From assembly GCA_045617505.1 (NCBI GenBank), contig JAZLIS010000097.1, positions 1 through 29,311 on the forward strand: a stretch of 29,311 bases of DNA, read 5' to 3'. Source of the stretch: Cacconaster sp045617505 (GTDB taxonomy: Bacteria > Bacteroidota > Bacteroidia > Bacteroidales > UBA932). The notes below the pieces were generated by a model that worked only from the letters and a program-made list of their open reading frames with translations, was not told the DNA's origin and did no database searches. Within the stretch, counting starts at the first letter, position 1. Each line of letters starts with the position of its first letter. The position numbers were made by a program, and so were the translations under genes. Positions 22,991 through 29,311 of the stretch are shown here, one piece after another.

Positions 22991-24853
22991 ATGGCAAAAG
23001 GAAAAATTGGTGTAACAACGGAAAACATTTTCCCTGTTATCAAGGAATTCTTATACTCTGATCACGATATCTTCATCCGCGAACTTGTGGCGAACGCTGT
23101 CGATGCCACCCAGAAGCTGAAGGCGCTCAGCGGCACCGGTGAAGTCAGCGGCGAACTCGGAGACCTCACTATCCACGTTGATGTGGACAAGGAGAAGAAG
23201 ACAGTAAAAATCACTGACTGCGGCATAGGTATGACTGAAGATGAGGTTGACAGATACATCAACCAGATTGCTTTCTCTTCCGCCGGTGAATTCCTGGACA
23301 AATACAAGGACAAGGCAGGCAATATCATAGGCCACTTCGGACTTGGCTTCTACTCGGCATTTATGGTGTCCGAGAAGGTCACAATCGAAACCCTTTCATA
23401 CAAGGAAGGTTCCGAGCCCGTCAAATGGACCTGCAATGGAAATCCCGACTTCTCGATGACAAAGGGGAAGAAATCGACAAGAGGAACGGTCATCACTCTC
23501 TATCTTGACAGTGACAGCGCCGAATTCGCCGAGGAGTCAAAGATTGGGGCCCTGCTGAACAAATACTGCAAGTTTATGCCGGTTCCCATCGCGATGGGCA
23601 TGCAGAAAGAGTGGAAGGACGGCAAATATGTGGATACCGACAAGGAGAACATAATCAATGACACAGAGCCTCTATGGACCCACAAACCCTCCGAGTTGAA
23701 AGACGAGGATTATCTGACCTTCTACAACAAGTTGTATCCGATGCAGGAGGACCCTCTCTTCCATATCCATCTCAACGTGGATTATCCCTTCAACCTGACG
23801 GGAATCCTCTATTTCCCCAAAATCAAGAATCAGGTCGAAATCTCCCGCAACAAGATTCAGCTCTTCTGCAACCAGATGTTCGTGACCGACAGCGTAGAAA
23901 ACATCGTGCCCGAATTCCTGACGCTTCTTCACGGAGTGATTGACTCCCACGACATCCCGCTCAACGTCTCCCGCAGCTACCTTCAGGAAGATGCAAACGT
24001 CAAGAAAATCTCGACCTACATCACCAGAAAGGTTGCCGACAGGCTTGAGGAGATTGCAAAGAACAACGCTTCCGAATTCGAAAGCAAGTGGGACAATCTG
24101 AAGCTCTTCATCGAATACGGGATGATTACGGACGAGAAGTTCTGCGAGAAGGCGCTCAAGTTCGCCCTGCTCAAGAACACCGAAGGCAAGTTCTTCAAGA
24201 TTGAGGACTACCGCAAGGCGATTGAGGAGAATCAGAAGGACAAGGAGGGCAAGACGGTCTTCCTCTACTGCACCGATGCGACGGCACAGTACAAATATGT
24301 CGAGGCGGCAAAGGCCAAAGGTTACGACGTGCTTGTGTTCGACTGCCCTCTCGACGCCCATTATGTGGGGCTGCTTGAGTCCAAGACGAAGGACAGTATC
24401 TTCAAGAGAGTGGATTCGGATGCGACGGACAGGCTGATTGTCAAGGAGGAGGCTGCTAAATACGAAATCTCCGAGGAGGACTCCAAAAAAGTGACTTCAG
24501 TATTTGAAGAAATACTTCCGAAGGAGTACAAATATACCGTCACTGTCGAGAATCTCGGCGGGAGCGAGGCTCCGGTGGTCATCACCCAAAGTGAATTCAT
24601 GCGCCGTTACCGCGATATGGCGGCTCTCGGAGGAGGAATGAATTTCTACGGAGAGATGCCCGAGTCCTACAACATCGCCGTCAATGCGCAGAACCCGATA
24701 ATCGCAAAGATTGCAGGTGATGCCGGAATCGCTTCCGTCACCGCAGACAACAAGCTCCTCAAACAGGTGGTAGATCTGGCTCTGCTTTCCAACAATATGC
24801 TGAAAGGCAAGGCGTTAGCCGACTTCATCAAACGCAGCGAAGAACTGCTGTAA
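22991..24853 (+). CDS. htpG: Molecular chaperone HtpG (Hsp90)
   Basis: 620 aa. ATP-dependent cytosolic chaperone that acts as a homodimer, late in folding, with the DnaK system. N-terminal GHKL ATPase: FIRELVANAVDA near 28-39 (Asn binds Mg-ATP), DCGIGMTEDEV near 76, and GHFGLGFYSAFMVSEKV near 115-131, the ATP lid. The middle domain carries the catalytic Arg region NVSRSYLQED near 320. The C-terminal dimerisation domain (about 500-620) is present. Start at ATG 22991 gives the usual MAKGKIGVTTEN N-terminus. It converges on the M23 peptidase gene with a 14-nt gap and no visible terminator. Confidence 0.98.
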   Translation: MAKGKIGVTTENIFPVIKEFLYSDHDIFIRELVANAVDATQKLKALSGTGEVSGELGDLTIHVDVDKEKKTVKITDCGIGMTEDEVDRYINQIAFSSAGEFLDKYKDKAGNIIGHFGLGFYSAFMVSEKVTIETLSYKEGSEPVKWTCNGNPDFSMTKGKKSTRGTVITLYLDSDSAEFAEESKIGALLNKYCKFMPVPIAMGMQKEWKDGKYVDTDKENIINDTEPLWTHKPSELKDEDYLTFYNKLYPMQEDPLFHIHLNVDYPFNLTGILYFPKIKNQVEISRNKIQLFCNQMFVTDSVENIVPEFLTLLHGVIDSHDIPLNVSRSYLQEDANVKKISTYITRKVADRLEEIAKNNASEFESKWDNLKLFIEYGMITDEKFCEKALKFALLKNTEGKFFKIEDYRKAIEENQKDKEGKTVFLYCTDATAQYKYVEAAKAKGYDVLVFDCPLDAHYVGLLESKTKDSIFKRVDSDATDRLIVKEEAAKYEISEEDSKKVTSVFEEILPKEYKYTVTVENLGGSEAPVVITQSEFMRRYRDMAALGGGMNFYGEMPESYNIAVNAQNPIIAKIAGDAGIASVTADNKLLKQVVDLALLSNNMLKGKALADFIKRSEELL

Positions 24854-24867
24854 TGCGTTGAATTGCG

Positions 24868-26499
24868 TTATAGCGCCAGCGTGCCGGTGTACTCGGAGAT
24901 GTTGCCGCAGTTGTCCTTTGCGGTTATTGTCAATCTGTGTTTTCCGCGGGAAATGGAGCCGCAGTCAAGAATCGTGAGGACACCCCTGTAGAACTTGAAA
25001 AGATGCCACTGCCCGTCTATCTCCAGAGAAACTTCGGATACTCCGCTGCTGTCATCCCTGATTGAATATCTGCCACTCTTTTCGGGGCGTATCTTGGGAG
25101 CCTCCGTGTCAAGAGCTATGCAGTACCGGCCCGGCCCGACTTTCGGTCCAGCCCAGAAAAGACGGCCGACGGATGACACTGAGGCCAGAAAAGCCTTCGA
25201 TGCAAGACTGTCAGGCACGGCAGATGCTATCTCCAGAATCCCTCCCTGCATAAGAGCGGTTCCGGGAGAAGAAATCTCCCATACATCGGAACAGGCAGCC
25301 TCAATTTTGTCGCGGAGAGTTATTTTCTTGAAAGAGAAAACGGCGTTGTCGCAAAGAGAGCCCAACGGCAGGATATATGTCATCCCCTCTTCCCTGACAA
25401 TGTTCGGAGCATACCACACGAACTCCCTGCGGATTGTCGTGGTATCGATTTTCACCGCCGGTTCCCTGGAATCGTTGCGCCTGACCTTGAATGTCACGGA
25501 CGAACTGTTGCCGTCGAGGTCGGAAACCTCTATCTTGAGTTTATGGATATCGTAGTCCTCAAGAATTATCAGTCCACCATCCTCCCATTCCGACTTGCAT
25601 TGAAGAAGATTTCCGGGATCCATCCGGCTTTTCACCATATCCGGACCTGAGACTTCCTGCTGGACCAGACTTTTGATATAAGGTCCTTCTTCATACGAGA
25701 CGTCTCCCACATTGAATCGGAAAATCTGCCGCCCGTCCAGTGTCACCCGGTATTGTTCCACAGCCAATTTACCGGTAGTGCCGTCCTGAGTATCGTATGC
25801 ATCGACAGCAACGTAACTCCTGCGCGGAAGTTCCACCACGGCAGCATACTGTTTCGGATTTCTGATTGAGGAAAGCAGTTTGGACGAAGGAATTGCAAGG
25901 GTATCAAGACCATAGAAAGAGATTCTGCGGAAAACCGGACTCATCGAGTCTTCCGGGGAATAATAGCCCATCGCTATGTAGTTCAGAGGCAAATTCTTCT
26001 CTGTGTCCCTCACCTCCATATGCAGATGAGGCCCTCCTGACGAGCCGGTGTTCCCAACCTTACCGAACACGTCACCCTGCTTGAGGGTGAATTCGTCCGG
26101 CTCGGGGAAGAAATTGACGGAGAAACTCTTCTGTGCATACTGCTCTTTCTTCACCCTTGCCGCAATGTCGCTCCTGAAAGAGAGCATATGCCCATAAACG
26201 GAATAGGTTCCGTCCGGATGGGTTATGTAAATTGCGTTGCCGTACCCTGTGTTTGAGACGCTTATTCTGGAGACATATCCGCTCTTGATGGCGTGGATGG
26301 GATCTCCGACCTTGCCCCCCACCCTCCAGTCGAGGCCCTGATGGAAATGGTTGTGCCTGAGTTCTCCGTAATTACCGGAGAAGGACATCGGCAGGTCTAT
26401 CGGCTTTATGGGTCTTTCCTGTGCTGCGGCACCGAAACTGAGCAACACCGCCAGAAAAAGGGATGCGCTCCGCAAATATAGTTTCAGATTTGCCGCCAT
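24868..26499 (-). CDS. M23 (LytM-type) peptidase with large C-terminal region, secreted
   Basis: 543 aa with a Sec signal peptide (MAANLKLYLRSASLFLAVLLSFGAAA). The M23 domain (about 40-165) has the zinc ligands His53 and Asp57 in HFHQGLDWR, and His160 in GGPHLHMEV with His158; YGHM at 102-105 is also typical. The active site is therefore complete and it should cleave peptide cross-links in peptidoglycan, in the periplasm. About 380 residues after it resemble beta-sandwich repeats, including an Ig-like end (about 480-543), without a name I can give. It starts 3 nt after the dnaJ stop and is the last gene of grpE-dnaJ-M23, an unusual partner for chaperones. Confidence 0.88.
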   Translation of the reverse strand: MAANLKLYLRSASLFLAVLLSFGAAAQERPIKPIDLPMSFSGNYGELRHNHFHQGLDWRVGGKVGDPIHAIKSGYVSRISVSNTGYGNAIYITHPDGTYSVYGHMLSFRSDIAARVKKEQYAQKSFSVNFFPEPDEFTLKQGDVFGKVGNTGSSGGPHLHMEVRDTEKNLPLNYIAMGYYSPEDSMSPVFRRISFYGLDTLAIPSSKLLSSIRNPKQYAAVVELPRRSYVAVDAYDTQDGTTGKLAVEQYRVTLDGRQIFRFNVGDVSYEEGPYIKSLVQQEVSGPDMVKSRMDPGNLLQCKSEWEDGGLIILEDYDIHKLKIEVSDLDGNSSSVTFKVRRNDSREPAVKIDTTTIRREFVWYAPNIVREEGMTYILPLGSLCDNAVFSFKKITLRDKIEAACSDVWEISSPGTALMQGGILEIASAVPDSLASKAFLASVSSVGRLFWAGPKVGPGRYCIALDTEAPKIRPEKSGRYSIRDDSSGVSEVSLEIDGQWHLFKFYRGVLTILDCGSISRGKHRLTITAKDNCGNISEYTGTLAL

Positions 26500-26502
26500 T
26501 CT

Positions 26503-27657
26503 CTATCCGAACATTTTTCTCACACGTTCGAAGAAATTGCGGTCCTCCTTTTCCGGAGCAGGAACAAACGACTGGGAATCCTTCAACTTCTCCACCACTG
26601 CCTTCTCCTCCTTGTCCAACTTCCTAGGAATCCATACCTGAACATAGACCAGCAGGTCCCCGGAAGTGTATCCGTTCACGTCAGTGATTCCTTTACCCCT
26701 GAGCCTTAGAACCTTGCCGGGCTGAGTTCCGGGCTCTATCTTGATTTTCAGCTTGCCATCGACAGAAGGAATTTCCGCAGTACAGCCTGTAATGGCATCG
26801 GGCACTGAAATATAGAGAGTATAAATCAAATCGTTTCCGTCACGCTGCAACAGGGCATCCTCTTCCTCCTCAATGACAACCAGCAGGTTGCCGTTGATTC
26901 CTCCGCTCTTGGCGGCATTTCCCTTTCCCTGCACCGTCAGCTGCATCCCCGACTGGACTCCGGCGGGAATCTTGAAAGTGATTTCCTCCGCCTGCCTGAC
27001 AAGACCGCTTCCGCTGCACTTCCGGCAGGGATTGGTGATTTTCTTACCTTCTCCGCCGCAATAGGGGCAGGGCGAAGATGTCTGCATCTGGCCGAGGATG
27101 GTCTGAGTCACCTTGGTGACCATACCGGTCCCGTGGCAATGATCGCAGGTCTTTATGTCGGAGGAGTTTACCGCACCTTTGCCTCCACAATCGGGACACT
27201 GGACGAACTTGTTGATTTTTACCGTCTTCTCCACTCCGTGGGCAATCTCCGACAGGTTCAGTTTCACCTTGATGCGGATATCGCTGCCTTTAGGCACACG
27301 ACGCTGGGAGCGTCCTCCCCCGAACCCTCCGAAGCCGCTGAATCCTCCGAATGCACTGCCGAATATATCTCCGAACTGCGAGAATATGTCCTCCATCGAG
27401 AAGCCTCCGGCGTTGAACCCTCCGGAGCCCCCCATTCCGGCGTGGCCGAACTGGTCATAACGGGCACGTTTCTGAGGGTCAGACAGAACGTCATACGCCT
27501 CGGCGGCCTCCTTGAACTTCTCCTCTGCAGCCTTGTCGCCGGGATTCTTGTCCGGATGGTACTGTATGGCCTTCTTGCGGTAAGCCTTCTTTATATCATC
27601 GGCACTCGCGTCCTTCCCGACGCCGAGCACCTCGTAATAATCTCTCTTCTCTGCCAT
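26503..27657 (-). CDS. dnaJ: Chaperone protein DnaJ (Hsp40)
   Basis: 384 aa, complete type I DnaJ. The J-domain (about 3-70) has the HPD motif at YHPDKNPGD. A Gly/Phe-rich linker (about 72-118) follows. The four zinc-binding repeats are CPDCGGKG, CDHCHGTG, CPYCGGEG and CRKCSGSG (about 154-215). The C-terminal substrate-binding and dimer domains complete it. It delivers unfolded clients to DnaK and stimulates its ATPase. It lies 4 nt after grpE and 3 nt before the M23 peptidase gene, so all three are one transcript. Confidence 0.99.
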   Translation of the reverse strand: MAEKRDYYEVLGVGKDASADDIKKAYRKKAIQYHPDKNPGDKAAEEKFKEAAEAYDVLSDPQKRARYDQFGHAGMGGSGGFNAGGFSMEDIFSQFGDIFGSAFGGFSGFGGFGGGRSQRRVPKGSDIRIKVKLNLSEIAHGVEKTVKINKFVQCPDCGGKGAVNSSDIKTCDHCHGTGMVTKVTQTILGQMQTSSPCPYCGGEGKKITNPCRKCSGSGLVRQAEEITFKIPAGVQSGMQLTVQGKGNAAKSGGINGNLLVVIEEEEDALLQRDGNDLIYTLYISVPDAITGCTAEIPSVDGKLKIKIEPGTQPGKVLRLRGKGITDVNGYTSGDLLVYVQVWIPRKLDKEEKAVVEKLKDSQSFVPAPEKEDRNFFERVRKMFG

Positions 27658-27661
27658 AATA

Positions 27662-28147
27662 TTATACTCCGACTACGACTTTTGCAAAACGGATGACATT
27701 GCCCTTGAGGGTGTAGCCCTCCTGCGTAACGTCAATGACACGGTTCTTTTTCCCCTCTTCCTGGACAGGCAGCTGGGCCACAGCTTCGTGAAGATCCGTA
27801 TTGAACATCTCACCCACTGCATTGATTCTTTCAACTCCGCGCTGCGAAAGGAAAGAGGTCAATTTATTAAGAATCAGTTCAGTCCCTTCGATTGCCGCAG
27901 CGCCTGCATCGGACGCCTTCAACACCTGAAGAGCTCTCTGGCAGTCATCCAACACTGGCAGAAATCCCGTCAGAATATCCTTTCCCGCATTGTCTATCAA
28001 CTCCAGACGCTCCTTTGCCTTGTTGCGGCGGAAGTTGTCGAACTCCGCCATAAGACGGACATATTGATCTTTCTGCTGTTCAATCTCCAACTGCAGGTCT
28101 GCTATTTTGGGTTTGGACTGTTTTATCTTTTTGTTGTTTTCACTCAT
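27662..28147 (-). CDS. grpE: Nucleotide exchange factor GrpE
   Basis: 161 aa from the ATG at 28147. It releases ADP from DnaK. A long N-terminal coiled coil (about 10-60: ADLQLEIEQQKDQYVRLMAEF DNFRRN, written here in two parts) and a C-terminal beta-wing domain with INAVGEMFNTDLHEAV and the GYTLKGNVIRFAKVVV end are typical. An in-frame ATG at 28171 exists but lies inside the -7 box (28168-28176), so it cannot be the start of the main transcript. First gene of the grpE-dnaJ-M23 operon. Confidence 0.97.
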   Translation of the reverse strand: MSENNKKIKQSKPKIADLQLEIEQQKDQYVRLMAEFDNFRRNKAKERLELIDNAGKDILTGFLPVLDDCQRALQVLKASDAGAAAIEGTELILNKLTSFLSQRGVERINAVGEMFNTDLHEAVAQLPVQEEGKKNRVIDVTQEGYTLKGNVIRFAKVVVGV

Positions 28148-28167
28148 ATCTTTCGGATTACGTTTCC

Positions 28168-28200
28168 GCAAAATTACTCAAAATATTTGCCACCCCAAAA
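28168..28200 (-). promoter_or_regulatory. Promoter of the grpE-dnaJ operon
   Basis: Minus strand: TTTTGG (28195-28200), 18 bp, TAATTTTGC (28168-28176), 20 nt before the grpE ATG. Same layout as the tRNA promoters. The -7 box with its preceding G also reads GTAATTTTGC, a CTnDOT-type insertion-site match. Confidence 0.75.
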
Positions 28201-28213
28201 ACATCCGCCATTT

Positions 28214-28244
28214 TGTCACTTGCCGGTAAAAAATGTCACTGACA
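28214..28244. promoter_or_regulatory. TGTCA elements upstream of grpE, candidate heat-shock operator
   Basis: A perfect palindrome TGTCACTGACA at 28234-28244 plus a single TGTCA at 28214-28218, 20 bp apart (two helical turns). On the minus strand the palindrome is followed after 3 nt by TTTACC, exactly as at dnaK. It lies between the divergent grpE and tRNA-Glu promoters. Confidence 0.5.
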
Positions 28245-28245
28245 A

Positions 28246-28278
28246 TTTTGGATAATCAAAAAATCAGTTTAACTTTGC
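28246..28278 (+). promoter_or_regulatory. Promoter of tRNA-Glu
   Basis: -33 TTTTGG (28246-28251), 18 bp, -7 TAACTTTGC (28270-28278), 14 nt before the mature tRNA. The -33 element is 1 nt away from the TGTCACTGACA palindrome, so a protein bound there could affect both directions. Confidence 0.78.
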
Positions 28279-28292
28279 ACCGCTTAAAGGAC

Positions 28293-28365
28293 GGCGCTAT
28301 CGAATAAGGGTTCAGTTCGCGGCCCTCTCAAGGCTGAAATACGGGTTCGAATCCCGTTAGCGCTA
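28293..28365 (+). tRNA. tRNA-Glu (anticodon CTC)
   Basis: 73 nt. Acceptor GGCGCTA/TAGCGCT with a G-U first pair, D-stem GAAT/GTTC, anticodon stem CGGCC/GGCTG with loop CTCTCAA (anticodon CTC), T-stem ACGGG/CCCGT with TTCGAAT. Discriminator A; CCA is not encoded (CGA follows). CTC reads only GAG, so another tRNA-Glu (TTC) must exist elsewhere. Confidence 0.88.
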
Positions 28366-28377
28366 CGAAAGACAGAC

Positions 28378-28413
28378 AAGAGAACATCACATCCGGTGTT
28401 CTCTTATCTTTTC
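28378..28413 (+). terminator. Terminator of tRNA-Glu
   Basis: AAGAGAACA (28378-28386) pairs perfectly with TGTTCTCTT (28397-28405), followed by ATCTTTTCT. It starts 12 nt after the tRNA. Confidence 0.8.
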
Positions 28414-28494
28414 TAATAACTTTGCCTTCAGGTACTCGATGCACTGCACAAGCTTGTCGGTGTGACAGCAAATTCAGCCATTATTAAGAAGCTG

Positions 28495-28527
28495 TTTTGA
28501 AATATTCGATTAACATCCTAAATTTGT
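28495..28527 (+). promoter_or_regulatory. Promoter of the lipoprotein gene at 28532
   Basis: -33 TTTTGA (28495-28500), 18 bp, -7 TAAATTTGT (28519-28527). Only 4 nt separate the box from the GTG start, so the transcript should begin at or next to the start codon. Confidence 0.65.
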
Positions 28528-28531
28528 ACCC

Positions 28532-29227
28532 GTGAATTGCAGATGTCTCATACTGCTCATATCTCTTCTTTCGGCGGCAGTTTCATGCGCCCCGAAACAG
28601 GAAGCCGTCGAATACCCGGATACAGTGAACAAGATGGTTTTCGATGAGGACTCGGAAATTTTCGTGGATTTCGAGGCCTATCCGGAGGATCTGCACAGGC
28701 TTGACATCGGAGTGCTGTGCCGCTGGTCAGACTATCTTTCCGCACTGGAAAACATCCGTGACCTTGACGAATATGACAATATCACAGGAGAGGCCGGAAA
28801 AGACGGAATCCCCGATTTTGCAGGGGAGCATTTCACTTTCGTGGTAATAAGGGACTCCGTCAAATCCAAATCCGCGTTGACAGGACAATGCCTGAAATAC
28901 GTTTCGGGATTAATGAACGGAAATCTGGGGGATAAGGAAAGAAACCGGGCAAAAGCTGTGATTGTGGCCTCCCCCGACCTTTCCTCTGCCTGTATGCCGA
29001 GTCTGGAACAGGCTCTTTCACTGAGCGGAACTACAGTGACGGCAATCGGGCTTGATGACTTCACCTCCCGCAAGGCTGCGGCAATGACCTGCTACAGCCA
29101 TCTTAGGAAACATCATAATCTGGCGCTTCGCACAACCTCTCAGGAGGTCGAATTCATCGTGGTGCCCCCTATAGTACCTATGTTTGAAATCCAAATAAAA
29201 GAGAGTAAGGCACCGCCGCCTCGATAA
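28532..29227 (+). CDS. Unrecognised lipoprotein
   Basis: 231 aa from GTG 28532. The lipoprotein signal MNCRCLILLISLLSAAVSC has its lipobox Cys at 19, which supports this start because the next in-frame ATG (28634) would lose the signal. The mature part is acidic (PDTVNKMVFDEDSEIF, ENIRDLDEYDN) with a central segment rich in alternating hydrophobic strands (HFTFVVIRDS, AKAVIVASPDL, TTVTAIGLDDF) like a small alpha/beta domain, and a Pro-rich tail (VVPPIVPMFEIQIK to APPPR). I do not recognise the family and assign no function. It stands alone, with a promoter directly in front and GC-rich DNA behind. Confidence 0.72.
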   Translation: MNCRCLILLISLLSAAVSCAPKQEAVEYPDTVNKMVFDEDSEIFVDFEAYPEDLHRLDIGVLCRWSDYLSALENIRDLDEYDNITGEAGKDGIPDFAGEHFTFVVIRDSVKSKSALTGQCLKYVSGLMNGNLGDKERNRAKAVIVASPDLSSACMPSLEQALSLSGTTVTAIGLDDFTSRKAAAMTCYSHLRKHHNLALRTTSQEVEFIVVPPIVPMFEIQIKESKAPPPR

Positions 29228-29311
29228 AGGCCCCTCGGCGGCTACAACACGACAGGCTGCGCCGGGCTCTGGGTAAAGGCCCGCTTGCCAGTCGGTTGTT
29301 GCCCGGGTGCA
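29228..29311. other. GC-rich unassigned sequence at the right edge
   Basis: These 84 nt are about 69% G+C, well above the flanking genes. They include AAAGGCCC twice (29226-29234 region and near 29273) and continue past the edge. All frames read without a recognisable domain. No terminator hairpin for the lipoprotein gene is obvious. It could be the start of an accessory segment or a structured RNA. Confidence 0.3.

Noticed and set aside
23672..24361. Open frame of 229 codons on the minus strand
   Set aside because: It lies wholly inside htpG in antisense, with a low-complexity Leu/Val/Glu composition and no motif.
28180..28195. Sigma-54-like -24/-12 match (TGGCAAATATTTTGA) before grpE
   Set aside because: It lies inside the spacer of a much better TTTTGG-18 bp-TAATTTTGC promoter, and both expected C residues are missing. 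Similar TGG-containing strings before dnaK and htpG are kept only as part of the shared-motif finding.
28417..28425. Isolated -7 box TAACTTTGC after the tRNA-Glu terminator
   Set aside because: No -33 element, and nothing recognisable follows before the promoter at 28495. Short reading frames on both strands (25-26 codons) lack starts or family likeness.
1..29311. CRISPR array, CIRCE elements, riboswitches, SusC/SusD pair
   Set aside because: Looked for by eye on both strands. No regularly spaced repeats, no GAGTGCTAA-type inverted repeats, no recognisable riboswitch core and no TonB-dependent receptor were seen.

Overview
The window is a chromosomal stretch of a Bacteroidales bacterium (phylum Bacteroidota), probably from a gut community. 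The evidence is the promoter type (many TAnnTTTGY -7 boxes, several with a TTTTGG -33 element 17-18 bp upstream), the scarcity of Shine-Dalgarno sites, the many secreted proteins and lipoproteins, and Bacteroidales-like versions of CstA, DnaK, HtpG and long-chain acyl-CoA ligase. Genus cannot be fixed from the sequence. No rRNA, complete insertion sequence, SusC/SusD pair or CRISPR array is present.

Layout. (1) 1-1278 looks like accessory DNA next to a tRNA-Cys gene: the 5' part of an MmeI-like DNA methyltransferase/restriction gene that runs off the left edge, a phage-type cell-wall amidase without a signal peptide, and a non-coding strip with a hairpin and a 10-bp direct repeat. (2) 1392-6425 (minus) is a two-gene glycan unit: a lipoprotein fusing a GH92 exo-alpha-mannosidase to a GH71/99-like domain, then a GH78-like enzyme. 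(3) 6478-10445 (plus) is a tight four-gene operon diverging from it: an MTA/SAH nucleosidase-like protein with an altered active site, a secreted endonuclease/exonuclease/phosphatase-fold lipoprotein, 5-formyltetrahydrofolate cyclo-ligase, and a GH29 fucosidase lipoprotein. It ends at a terminator shared with dnaK. (4) 10504-15109 (minus) holds dnaK, an Xaa-Pro aminopeptidase and an orphan GH3 C-terminal domain with a signal peptide. (5) 15191-18247 (plus) encodes a large secreted amidase whose catalytic domain is interrupted by a golvesin-like domain. (6) tRNA-Val and cstA follow. VanZ and HAD-phosphatase genes converge on cstA, and an acyl-CoA ligase diverges from them. (7) htpG converges on a grpE-dnaJ-M23 peptidase operon. 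(8) tRNA-Glu, an unrecognised lipoprotein gene and a GC-rich edge close the window.

How the genes fit together. Four chaperone genes (dnaK, grpE, dnaJ, htpG) sit in three transcription units, and their upstream regions share TGTCA/TGACA elements and some local similarity, suggesting a common non-CIRCE control. Envelope and cell-wall functions recur: three peptidoglycan-type hydrolases and several secreted glycosidases for mannose, rhamnose-like and fucose residues, as in a host- or plant-glycan scavenger. Two lipoprotein genes have a -7 box only 4 nt before the start codon, so their mRNAs may be leaderless.
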